From contig NZ_PIPL01000001.1 in NCBI RefSeq assembly GCF_003987145.1, positions 1,550,001 to 1,614,000 of the forward strand: a stretch of 64,000 nt of DNA, in the 5' to 3' direction. The notes below the pieces were generated by a model that was not told the DNA's origin, searched no databases, and saw only the letters and a program-made list of their open reading frames with translations. Position numbers and translations under genes: made by a program. Positions 32,865 through 39,734 of the stretch are shown one piece after another; position 1 is the stretch's first letter, and the number at the start of each line of letters is the position of its first letter. Origin of the DNA: Aliidiomarina minuta. Its GTDB lineage: Bacteria > Pseudomonadota > Gammaproteobacteria > Enterobacterales > Alteromonadaceae.

Positions 32865-32893
32865 AGTGTAATCCGTCACGTGACACAGATCAA
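32865..32893 (-). promoter_or_regulatory. higBA promoter with palindromic operator
   Basis: On the minus strand, -35 TTGATC (32893-32888) and -10 TACACT (32870-32865) are 17 bases apart. The spacer contains the perfect palindrome GTCACGTGAC (32875-32884), a likely HigA operator that would block RNA polymerase directly. The -10 box ends six bases before the higB ATG, so transcription should begin at or next to that codon. Confidence 0.6.
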
Positions 32894-32910
32894 TAAATCC
32901 ATAATGTCTC

Positions 32911-33036
32911 GCTACACTTCCAAACCGAAAAACCACTTTGTTCTAGCCAATTAGTGTCCGCGGGCATCCTAAACACCTCCTAAAAATCAATAAATCATTT
33001 TAAATCAATGGAATAAATATTGGCATTAAAGGTGCG
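32911..33036 (+). repeat. Relic copy of the system A sigma-54 promoter region
   Basis: Blocks in order: an amidohydrolase-tail scrap (CTACACTTCCAAACCGAAAAACC, similar to 42001-42025), a degenerate enhancer 'TTAGTGTCCGCGGGCATCC' (32951-32969), 'AAAAATCAATAAA' and 'TTTTAAATCAAT', and a GG-N10-GC promoter-like TGGCATTAAAGGTGCG (33021-33036). The same order occurs, intact, at 33727-33843. Compared with that copy, one inverted repeat is deleted. No gene of the efflux operon follows it. Confidence 0.6.
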
Positions 33037-33047
33037 AAGTGGTAATT

Positions 33048-33126
33048 GAGCGAGTTTATATCGCCGATGAGCATCCCGAACTAGGCCTGGGCGGTGCAGC
33101 AGGTGGTGATGTGTATTGAGAAACGG
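33048..33126 (+). pseudogene. Fragment of a paralogous alkaline-phosphatase-family gene
   Basis: Encodes 'RVYIADEHPELGLGGAAGGDVY', then a TGA where the intact gene has Trp. It aligns without gaps to 30818-30893 in the phosphatase gene. Nearly all of the roughly 13 base differences in 76 are in third codon positions, so the fragment comes from a diverged, once-selected relative and not from a recent local copy. It lies directly after the relic promoter. Confidence 0.75.
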
Positions 33127-33148
33127 CGAGCGTCGTGATTGATTCAAA

Positions 33149-33469
33149 TCAGCCTGTTGCCTTGCGCCCGACTTCTGACACAGAGCTCCACGGGCGAATG
33201 TTCTCCAGCTCCTCTTTCAGAACGTCTTCCGTAACCTCAGTGTCAAAGGCAGCCTGAGCCCGCAGCCAATAACCATTAGACAAGCCAAAGAAGCGACAAA
33301 GTCGCAGGTCCGTATCTGCTGTTATCGTGCGCTTCCCAGCAATAATCTGACCTATTCTTTGGGCTGGCACGTCAATTTCCTTAGCCAGGCGATATTGAGA
33401 AATACGCATCGGCTCAAGAAACTCTTCCTTTAGTAACTCACCTGGCGTTACCGGATCAATATTGCGCAT
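33149..33469 (-). CDS. HigA-family antitoxin, orphaned
   Basis: 106 residues: 'NIDPVTPGELLKEEFLEPMRISQYRLAKEIDVPAQRIGQIIAGKRTITADTDLRLCRFFGLSNGYWLRAQAAFDTEV'. This is a full HigA XRE domain with TAGGAGG ahead of the ATG. The upstream gene that should encode HigB survives only as its last 24 or so codons (33480-33557), so this antitoxin has no cognate toxin here. It may still repress its own or other promoters, or guard against a toxin elsewhere. Confidence 0.88.
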   Translation of the reverse strand: MRNIDPVTPGELLKEEFLEPMRISQYRLAKEIDVPAQRIGQIIAGKRTITADTDLRLCRFFGLSNGYWLRAQAAFDTEVTEDVLKEELENIRPWSSVSEVGRKATG

Positions 33470-33479
33470 GAGTTACCTC

Positions 33480-33557
33480 CTAATGATAATCAATAATTTC
33501 GACATCTTCCGCACCACTTTTGGTCCAGCGGAAGCAGACCCGGAATTGCAGTAACTT
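33480..33557 (-). pseudogene. C-terminal remnant of a HigB toxin
   Basis: Frame ending at TAG 33480-33482 encodes 'LQFRVCFRWTKSGAEDVEIIDYH', matching the end of the intact HigB at 32577-32858 ('DQWRICFRF...EVEVCDYH'). Upstream the frame is replaced by the tail of an unrelated antitoxin-like gene, which brings a stop at 33576-33578. The toxin lost about 70 N-terminal residues. Confidence 0.8.
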
Positions 33558-33575
33558 AGTTACACCAATAATAGC

Positions 33576-33673
33576 CTAAGCACTCAACAATTCCATATCA
33601 CGGTTGTCCTTTAGTGGATGTCGGAGTGATTCCTTGGCAAGGTTCACTTTTAGCGCGACCCGCGCAACTTCCA
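33576..33673 (-). repeat. Broken C-terminal copy of the 41056-41580 antitoxin-like gene
   Basis: Encodes 'VARVALKVNLAKESLRHPLKDNRDMELLSA' plus TAG, against 'VARVALKVNLAKESIRHPLTDDREVELLSA' plus TGA in the intact gene. The rest of the gene is absent. At its upstream side the similarity switches, within the shared CTTCCA, to the tail of the amidohydrolase gene (33668-33712). Confidence 0.85.
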
Positions 33674-33712
33674 AACCGAAAATAATCTGAGGTGCTGGAA
33701 GCAACCTTACGC
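33668..33712 (-). repeat. Scrap of the 3' end of an amidohydrolase gene
   Basis: ACTTCCAAACCGAAAATAATCTGAGG and following bases resemble 42006-42050, the last codons of the amidohydrolase ('FFQYLRLFFGLEV'), with a one-base loss that breaks the frame. A shorter piece of the same tail is at about 32911-32932. In the intact locus this gene end lies beside the antitoxin-like gene, which suggests how the pieces became joined. Confidence 0.6.
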
Positions 33713-33726
33713 TTCGTGCCAGACAA

Positions 33727-33774
33727 TTAGTGTCCGTACGTTCTCAACGGACACTAAAGGTGTCCGCGGACACC
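33727..33774 (+). promoter_or_regulatory. Enhancer sites for the NtrC-type regulator of system A
   Basis: Two perfect inverted repeats lie side by side. TTAGTGTCCG (33727-33736) pairs with CGGACACTAA (33748-33757), and GGTGTCCG (33759-33766) pairs with CGGACACC (33767-33774). That gives four GTGTCC half-sites 54-101 bases upstream of the -24 element, the normal place for a sigma-54 activator. Related sites occur in system B (57085-57126). Confidence 0.75.
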
Positions 33775-33827
33775 CTAAACCCCTTCTGAAAATCAATAAA
33801 ACCCTTTTAAATCAATAATATAAAAAC

Positions 33828-33843
33828 TGGCACTAAAGGTGCA
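33828..33843 (+). promoter_or_regulatory. Sigma-54 (-24/-12) promoter of system A
   Basis: TGGCACTAAAGGTGCA has the invariant GG (33829-33830), ten bases, then GC (33841-33842), close to the consensus TGGCAC-N5-TTGCA. It precedes the first efflux gene by 48 bases. The operon itself encodes a sigma-54 activator, which makes the assignment stronger. Confidence 0.8.
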
Positions 33844-33890
33844 GTGTAAGCTATGTAACCATCCACATTGCATCGTCAGGATAAGAGCAC

Positions 33891-35159
33891 ATGATCCAGG
33901 GAACCAACCAGCAAGACCATCTGATTCAGCGCCCAGCTAAAAGCGTGCTGCGTCGCTTGCTCCCTGTCGTTACCATCGCCAGCACTTTGCTTGTGTTGGC
34001 AGTCATCGTTTTTCAATCACTCGGCGAAGGTGCCAGTCTGGTGTTGCCGCGTAATCAAATGCAATTCGCCACGGTGCAACGAGGTGATTTAGTGCGGGAT
34101 ATTTCAGTACAGGGCCGAATTGTCGCTGCAAATGCCCCTACCCTCTACAGCCAGGAAATCGGTCACGTGCAACTGTTTAAACAGCCCGGTGAAGCCGTTA
34201 TTCAAGGCGATCTGCTGGCGACCATCACCAGCCCGTCACTACAAAATGATTTGCAGCAGCAGGAAGCCGTGCTGGCCAGTATGCAAAGCGAAGCTGAACG
34301 TGCCGAGCTAGCAGCGCGTGATCAACAACTGGATATGGAGCAGGTGATGAATGCGGCTCAGGTCAATTTACTGGCCGCCCGACGTGAAATGGAACGCGCC
34401 AGCCAATCAATTGAGTTTGGTGTGATTCGGCAACTGGATTTTGATGTCGCCGAAGACAACCTGGCAACTTCCGAGCTGGCGTTTGACCATGCCAGGCGCA
34501 AGGTAGAGCTGGCCCGCGATATGCTCAGCTTCGAGCAAAGCTCACGCATTCAGTCGATTCATCGCCAGCAATTAATAGTAGATGAGCTAAAGCGAAAGGT
34601 GATTGCACTCAATATTACCGCGCCCGTGACTGGACAGCTAGGTAACTGGCTCGTCGAACAACAAAGCCATGTGTTACCTGGGCAAGCCCTGCTGACCGTT
34701 ATCGATTTAAGCCAGTATGAGGCTGAACTTGCGGTGCCAGAAAGTTACGCCCGCGATTTGATGGCTGGTCAACACGTTGAGGTGCAGCTTGGCAATCAGC
34801 GGCTACGCGGTGCCATCAGTTACATTGCTCCAGAAGTGCGCGATAACCAGGTGAGCGCGAGAGTGCGTTTCACTGAGGCTGACAGCAGCCAGTTACGCCA
34901 AAGTCAACGCCTGACCGCGCGCGTGATCTTAGAGCATAAGGCCGACGTGCTGATGGTAACTCGCGGCGACTTTGTCAGCTCAGGGGGTGGTCGCCAAGCG
35001 TATCAGGTTATCGATAACCAGGCCGTGCGCAAACAGGTCGAACTTGGCGCCCTGTCCGTGCAATGGGTAGAGATACTCGATGGCGCTACAGAAGGCGAAC
35101 AATGGGTCATTTCAAACCTCAGCGATTTTAAAAATCAAGACCGGGTAAATCTGAACTAA
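33891..35159 (+). CDS. HlyD/MacA-type membrane-fusion protein, system A
   Basis: 422 residues. One N-terminal transmembrane anchor (about 25-46) is followed by a lipoyl half ('ISVQGRIVAAN'), a long Gln/Glu-rich coiled coil (about 113-235), the second lipoyl half ('ITAPVTGQLGNWLVEQQSHVLPGQALLTV') and beta-barrel regions. It would bridge the inner-membrane ABC transporter to an outer-membrane channel. First gene of a six-gene operon behind a sigma-54 promoter; paralogue of the system B gene at 55724-56974. Confidence 0.9.
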   Translation: MIQGTNQQDHLIQRPAKSVLRRLLPVVTIASTLLVLAVIVFQSLGEGASLVLPRNQMQFATVQRGDLVRDISVQGRIVAANAPTLYSQEIGHVQLFKQPGEAVIQGDLLATITSPSLQNDLQQQEAVLASMQSEAERAELAARDQQLDMEQVMNAAQVNLLAARREMERASQSIEFGVIRQLDFDVAEDNLATSELAFDHARRKVELARDMLSFEQSSRIQSIHRQQLIVDELKRKVIALNITAPVTGQLGNWLVEQQSHVLPGQALLTVIDLSQYEAELAVPESYARDLMAGQHVEVQLGNQRLRGAISYIAPEVRDNQVSARVRFTEADSSQLRQSQRLTARVILEHKADVLMVTRGDFVSSGGGRQAYQVIDNQAVRKQVELGALSVQWVEILDGATEGEQWVISNLSDFKNQDRVNLN

Positions 35160-35199
35160 CAACACATAAATTTATACCAATGAACACAGGGAACAACCA

Positions 35200-35898
35200 A
35201 TGATCACGCTAACCAACTTAAGCAAAATTTTCCGCACTGAATTGATTGAAACCCATGCTTTGCGGGAAGTCAGTTTGCACGTCAATGAAGGTGAGTTTGT
35301 AGCTCTCACCGGACCATCAGGCTCGGGGAAATCTACCCTACTGAATATCCTTGGCACTCTGGAGAGCTTTGACAGCGGTGATTATTTGTTAGATGGCAAG
35401 TCAGTTAAAGGCTTGTCAGATGCGGCGCTGTCCAAACTGCGCAATGAAAAAATCGGCTTTATCTTTCAGAGCTTTAACTTAATTAAAGACTTCAGTATTT
35501 ACGACAACATTGAGCTGCCGTTGCGTTACCGCGGTTTAAAAGCCGCCGAGCGCAAGCAACGCATTGAGCAGGCACTAGAGCTGGTAGGACTGCATGCTCG
35601 ACGCGATTACCTGCCAGGCCAACTCTCCGGTGGGCAACAGCAGCGCGTAGCCATTGCCCGCGCGATTGCAGGCCAGCCCCGTATTCTGTTAGCAGATGAG
35701 CCCACCGGTAACCTTGATTCCTTAATGGCACGCCAGGTAATGGAATTACTTGAGCAAATCAACCAGCAAGGCTGCACCATTTTAATGGTCACTCATGACC
35801 CGGACCAGGCTCGCCGTGCGGGCCGCAATATTCAAATCGTCGACGGTCAGCTTCATGACAGCACCATGTATGAACCGCTGGCAATGCACAACGCATAA
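35200..35898 (+). CDS. ABC transporter ATP-binding protein, LolD/MacB type, system A
   Basis: 232 residues. Walker A GPSGSGKST (about 38-46), signature LSGGQQQRVAIARAI, Walker B ILLADEPTGNLD and the H-loop 'VTHDPDQARRAG' are all intact. The 'FIFQSFNLI' Q-loop is typical of the MacB/LolD class. It powers the two FtsX-like permeases that follow. AGGGAACAACCA precedes the ATG. Confidence 0.93.
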   Translation: MITLTNLSKIFRTELIETHALREVSLHVNEGEFVALTGPSGSGKSTLLNILGTLESFDSGDYLLDGKSVKGLSDAALSKLRNEKIGFIFQSFNLIKDFSIYDNIELPLRYRGLKAAERKQRIEQALELVGLHARRDYLPGQLSGGQQQRVAIARAIAGQPRILLADEPTGNLDSLMARQVMELLEQINQQGCTILMVTHDPDQARRAGRNIQIVDGQLHDSTMYEPLAMHNA

Positions 35899-35908
35899 AG
35901 GACACACC

Positions 35909-37213
35909 ATGGAACAGTTTATCTACTACCTCAAAGTGAGTCTGCTTAGTATCAAGCGAGCACCGTTGCCTTATGCGCTGACGTTGCTGGTACTCAGCAC
36001 CGGGCTTGGTGTGTTCTTTAGTAACGCTACGGTTTATTACTGGCTCAATAACGACCCCTTACCAGCAAAAAGTGCCCAGTTGTTTTTTCCACGCATCAAC
36101 TCGGTGCAGTCATGTGATACCTGTCTGGAGCCCTTAAAGATGGTCAGTTATCAGGACATACAGTTACTCAGCAACAACGACATTGCTATCGCTCAGGCGG
36201 CAATGTTCAGTAGTTCGGCCTACGCGCGATTGCCCGATCAGCAAGGAACCTCACCCACCAGTGTCAGCTTGCGTGTTACCCAAAAAGACTTCTTTCAGTT
36301 ATTTGAGGTGCCTTTTTTGCACGGTGAACCCTGGCCAGATAACGAGGCGCGGAATGAAATCATCGTCTCCCGAGACACCGCGCTGAAGTTTTTTGGCCGT
36401 ACCGACGTGCTCGGTGAGCAGCTGCAACTCGAAGAATCCCTGTTCACCGTAGCCGGCGTGCTGGATGACTGGCAGATGCTACCGCGCTTATATGACGTTA
36501 ACACCTCGGGTGCCATGGTAAGTGTCGAGGATATCTACCTGCCCTTCGAGACTGCTTATGATTTAGGCTTCACCTCAAACACCCAGACCATGTGGTTTGA
36601 TGATCGTGATTACCATGGCGACTTTGCGCTGCATGCTCGTGAAGGGCAATACTATATGGCGCAATTTTGGGTGCAGCTTGAGGGTGCTGAGCAACAACAG
36701 GCGTACCGGCACTTTATGGACAACCTGGTGACCAGTGAACAAGAAGCGGGCCGCCACCCACGGCCCAAGGCCAATCGCCTGGACAACATGCTGGATATCG
36801 TGGATGCATTCGATGCCCGCAATCGCCAGTCGGATGCCTTTGCTCTGGTATCTCTTTTGTTCTTGCTGGTCTGTTTGCTCAACGCCAGTCACCTGTCAGT
36901 GAACCGCTATCTGTCCGGTCAATATGAGTTCAGCCTGCGCCGTGCGCTTGGCGCTAGCCGTATGCAGCTCAAGCAACAATTGCTGGTCGATGTGCTGGTC
37001 AACACCGCTTTAGCTTTTGGGTTGTCCTTAGCCATTGCCTCGCTATTTCTGGGTCTCATTACCCATCTGCTACCCACCATGTCGGTGTTGAGCAGCTGGC
37101 AGCCTCGACTGCTACTTACCATGCTGGGCATTGCTTTTCTCTGCTGCTATCTGGTGACACTCTATCCTGCAATACGCGCTTCATTCAGTCCGTTAAACCA
37201 GCAACTCAAATAA
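35909..37213 (+). CDS. FtsX/MacB-type ABC permease 1, system A
   Basis: 434 residues from the ATG at 35909 (AAAGGA). One N-terminal transmembrane helix (about 20-40), a large periplasmic MacB_PCD domain (about 45-315), then three C-terminal helices with 'YEFSLRRALGASRMQLKQQLLVD', the FtsX coupling helix signature. Such four-helix half-transporters work by mechanotransmission and move substrate through the periplasm. A long out-of-frame overlap with the ATPase gene is ignored. Confidence 0.9.
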   Translation: MEQFIYYLKVSLLSIKRAPLPYALTLLVLSTGLGVFFSNATVYYWLNNDPLPAKSAQLFFPRINSVQSCDTCLEPLKMVSYQDIQLLSNNDIAIAQAAMFSSSAYARLPDQQGTSPTSVSLRVTQKDFFQLFEVPFLHGEPWPDNEARNEIIVSRDTALKFFGRTDVLGEQLQLEESLFTVAGVLDDWQMLPRLYDVNTSGAMVSVEDIYLPFETAYDLGFTSNTQTMWFDDRDYHGDFALHAREGQYYMAQFWVQLEGAEQQQAYRHFMDNLVTSEQEAGRHPRPKANRLDNMLDIVDAFDARNRQSDAFALVSLLFLLVCLLNASHLSVNRYLSGQYEFSLRRALGASRMQLKQQLLVDVLVNTALAFGLSLAIASLFLGLITHLLPTMSVLSSWQPRLLLTMLGIAFLCCYLVTLYPAIRASFSPLNQQLK

Positions 37214-37223
37214 GGACGCTACC

Positions 37224-38405
37224 ATGAGCATCTCGCTGTTAATCAAATCATTGCTGCGACGCAAGATCATTACCCTGCTATTACTGATCCAAATAGCCTT
37301 TACCCTCGCCCTGGTGGCGAACAGTTTCGTGTTAGCGCAGCAGGCGCAACAATTAATTACGCAACCAACAGGGCTGGACCTGCACAATACGCTGGCGTTG
37401 CAACTGAAACCAACCACCGCAACGCTGCGCCAACAACCCGCGCTAGGTGAACTCTTGGGACGACAGCAACGTGCGATAGCGGATCTACCAGGCGTTATCA
37501 GCGTTGGCTGGAGCAACCAGCCTCCTCTGGTGTGGGGCGGCAATAGAGTGAGCGTATCTATCCCCGACCAGCAGGAAACCTCCAACAGAGACTTTATACC
37601 TTTACAGCTGTCATCGGTATCAGGGATGGACGCCCTGTCACTGCAACTGCTCAGAGGCCTTTGGTTTGAAGACACCGATCTGGATACGCGTGCCGTGGTA
37701 CTCACTCAATCTATAGCGCAAGAGCTATTTGGTGAGGAGGTGGCTGTTGGTCAGTTAATTAATCACGGCACCGTCATCGGCGTGGTTGGGGATGTACTGC
37801 TACATCGCTCCTCAAGCAACCCATACCACGGCATGTTTATGCATCGGAGTCTCGACTCGGTCGATTGGGGCTATGCGCTCATGATCAAGACCCAGCCAGG
37901 ACAACTCGAACAGGTTCGCCAGCAACTGCCCGATCTGCTGCGTAGTATCGAGCCTGAAACATACATATTGCGCCTCAACAGCCTGGCTGAAATGCGCAAT
38001 GAGCTTTACCACGAAGAGCGTGGCATGGCCATTTTGCTGTCGGTGCTGAGTGGTTTGATGTTATTGGTCTCGTTGATTTCCGCCTATAGTCACGCGCTGT
38101 TCCATGGCTTACAGCAACAAAATGAAATTGGTATCAAGCGAGCTTTGGGTGCCAACAAACAGCGCATCTTGTTTGATGTGTTCAGCGAAAGCTGGTTAAC
38201 CACCGGTCTCGGAGCGGTACTCGGAATCATAGCCAGCTACCTGTTACATCAGCAACTTGCTACCGTAATTTCGTTGCCCGCTTTGCCCCTGTGGGTACCA
38301 TTAGCTACAGCCTCGGTGTTACTACTTTGTGTCACTATCGCCACATGGTATCCTGCAGCTATTGCCACCCGGGTATCTCCGGCCACCGCTACCAAAGCCT
38401 TATAA
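37224..38405 (+). CDS. FtsX/MacB-type ABC permease 2, system A
   Basis: 393 residues, same layout as permease 1: helix at about 16-36, a periplasmic domain to about 265, then three helices with the coupling motif 'NEIGIKRALGANKQRILFDVFSESW'. An AAGGACG site precedes the ATG. System A thus uses two separate four-helix permeases, whereas system B has one protein with both halves. Confidence 0.9.
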   Translation: MSISLLIKSLLRRKIITLLLLIQIAFTLALVANSFVLAQQAQQLITQPTGLDLHNTLALQLKPTTATLRQQPALGELLGRQQRAIADLPGVISVGWSNQPPLVWGGNRVSVSIPDQQETSNRDFIPLQLSSVSGMDALSLQLLRGLWFEDTDLDTRAVVLTQSIAQELFGEEVAVGQLINHGTVIGVVGDVLLHRSSSNPYHGMFMHRSLDSVDWGYALMIKTQPGQLEQVRQQLPDLLRSIEPETYILRLNSLAEMRNELYHEERGMAILLSVLSGLMLLVSLISAYSHALFHGLQQQNEIGIKRALGANKQRILFDVFSESWLTTGLGAVLGIIASYLLHQQLATVISLPALPLWVPLATASVLLLCVTIATWYPAAIATRVSPATATKAL

Positions 38406-38408
38406 CCT

Positions 38409-39734
38409 ATGCTGAACATTTTGGTTATTGATGACAACCCAGCTATTTGCCAGGCGCTGCAAACACTCTTTGCACTGCAGGGTTATCAGGTGTCTTGTGC
38501 CACAGAACCCGCACAGGCCTGGCAGCTACTGGCGGAGCAACCTATTGATTTAATTCTGCAGGATATGAATTTTTCGGCTGGTGAAATGCAGGGCACCCAG
38601 GGCAAAACTTTGTTTTACCAGCTACGGGAGCAGTACCCGGCTCTTCCCATTGTACTGATGACCGCCTGGACCCAACTCGATATGGTGGTCGAACTGGTCA
38701 AAGCTGGCGCCACGGATTATATCGCCAAGCCATGGGACGATCAGCGTTTATTGCTCACGGTCGCCAATGCCCTGAAATTAAAGCAACTGACTGAACAACA
38801 ACAGCGCCGGGAACATGAGCAACAAGCCGCTTTTGCCGGTAAAGATCTCTGTGGCCTGGTGTTTGCCAGCAGCCAGATGCAGCAATTACTGCAAATGACG
38901 CTGCAACTGGCGCCAGCGAATGCTGCGGTATTGATCACCGGGCCCAATGGCGCTGGTAAAGAAGGCATCGCCAATGTACTACACGCCAATTCCCCACGCC
39001 AAACTAAACCCTTTATCAAGGTCAACATGGGCGCCCTGCCAGCCGACTTAATGGAAGCTGAACTATTTGGCGCAGAAGCCGGCGCCTACAGTGGCGCCAA
39101 CAAAACCCGCATCGGACGTTTTGAAGCCGCCGACGGTGGCAGCTTATTTTTGGATGAAATCGGTAATTTGTCGTTATCGGGCCAGGCCAAGCTGCTGCGG
39201 GTTTTACAAACCGGTGAATATGAACGCTTAGGTTCCAGCACCACTCGCCGCGTCGATGTCCGCCTGATTAGCGCCACCAATACCGATTTAACGACCGCCA
39301 TTGCACAGGGCGCATTCCGCCAGGATTTATACTACCGTGTGAATGTGGTGCAACTGGCCCTGCCCGCTTTAGCCGAGCGGCCAGATGATATTATGCCGCT
39401 TGCCCGTTATTTTCTTGGCGGCCAAAAAAGCCTCACTAAGGATGCTGAGCAACTACTGCTCAACTACCACTGGCCTGGCAATGTGCGCGAGTTGCAGAAT
39501 GCGTGTCAAAGGGCGCTTCTGCTCAGCAAAAGCAACGACATTCACGAAGCCGATTTAGGACTTCCCATGAGTGCAACTGCCGGCAAGCGTGTACTGGATG
39601 ATATTGACCGCGAGCGCATCGACCAGGCCTTGCTACAGGCTGGAGGCGTTATTTCACGCGCTGCTAAGCAACTTGGTATCAGCCGTCAGGCGCTCTACCG
39701 ACGCATGGAGTTTTACGGTATTGAAACGCCTTAA
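38409..39734 (+). CDS. NtrC-type sigma-54 response regulator, system A (GAYSGA variant)
   Basis: 441 residues. Receiver domain 1-120 with phospho-acceptor Asp52 (in 'LILQDMNF'). AAA+ domain with Walker A GPNGAGKEG (178-186) and Walker B 'GGSLFLDEI' (244-251). Loop 1 reads GAYSGA (225-230) where almost all sigma-54 activators have GAFTGA. A Fis-type HTH ends the protein ('VISRAAKQLGISRQALYRRM'). It should activate the operon's own -24/-12 promoter. It is a paralogue of the system B regulator. Confidence 0.92.
   Translation: MLNILVIDDNPAICQALQTLFALQGYQVSCATEPAQAWQLLAEQPIDLILQDMNFSAGEMQGTQGKTLFYQLREQYPALPIVLMTAWTQLDMVVELVKAGATDYIAKPWDDQRLLLTVANALKLKQLTEQQQRREHEQQAAFAGKDLCGLVFASSQMQQLLQMTLQLAPANAAVLITGPNGAGKEGIANVLHANSPRQTKPFIKVNMGALPADLMEAELFGAEAGAYSGANKTRIGRFEAADGGSLFLDEIGNLSLSGQAKLLRVLQTGEYERLGSSTTRRVDVRLISATNTDLTTAIAQGAFRQDLYYRVNVVQLALPALAERPDDIMPLARYFLGGQKSLTKDAEQLLLNYHWPGNVRELQNACQRALLLSKSNDIHEADLGLPMSATAGKRVLDDIDRERIDQALLQAGGVISRAAKQLGISRQALYRRMEFYGIETP

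Noticed and set aside
39571..39721. Upstream extension of the system A histidine kinase frame inside the regulator gene.
   Set aside because: This part is an out-of-frame reading of the conserved Fis-type HTH of the regulator; the kinase most likely begins at TTG 39721.
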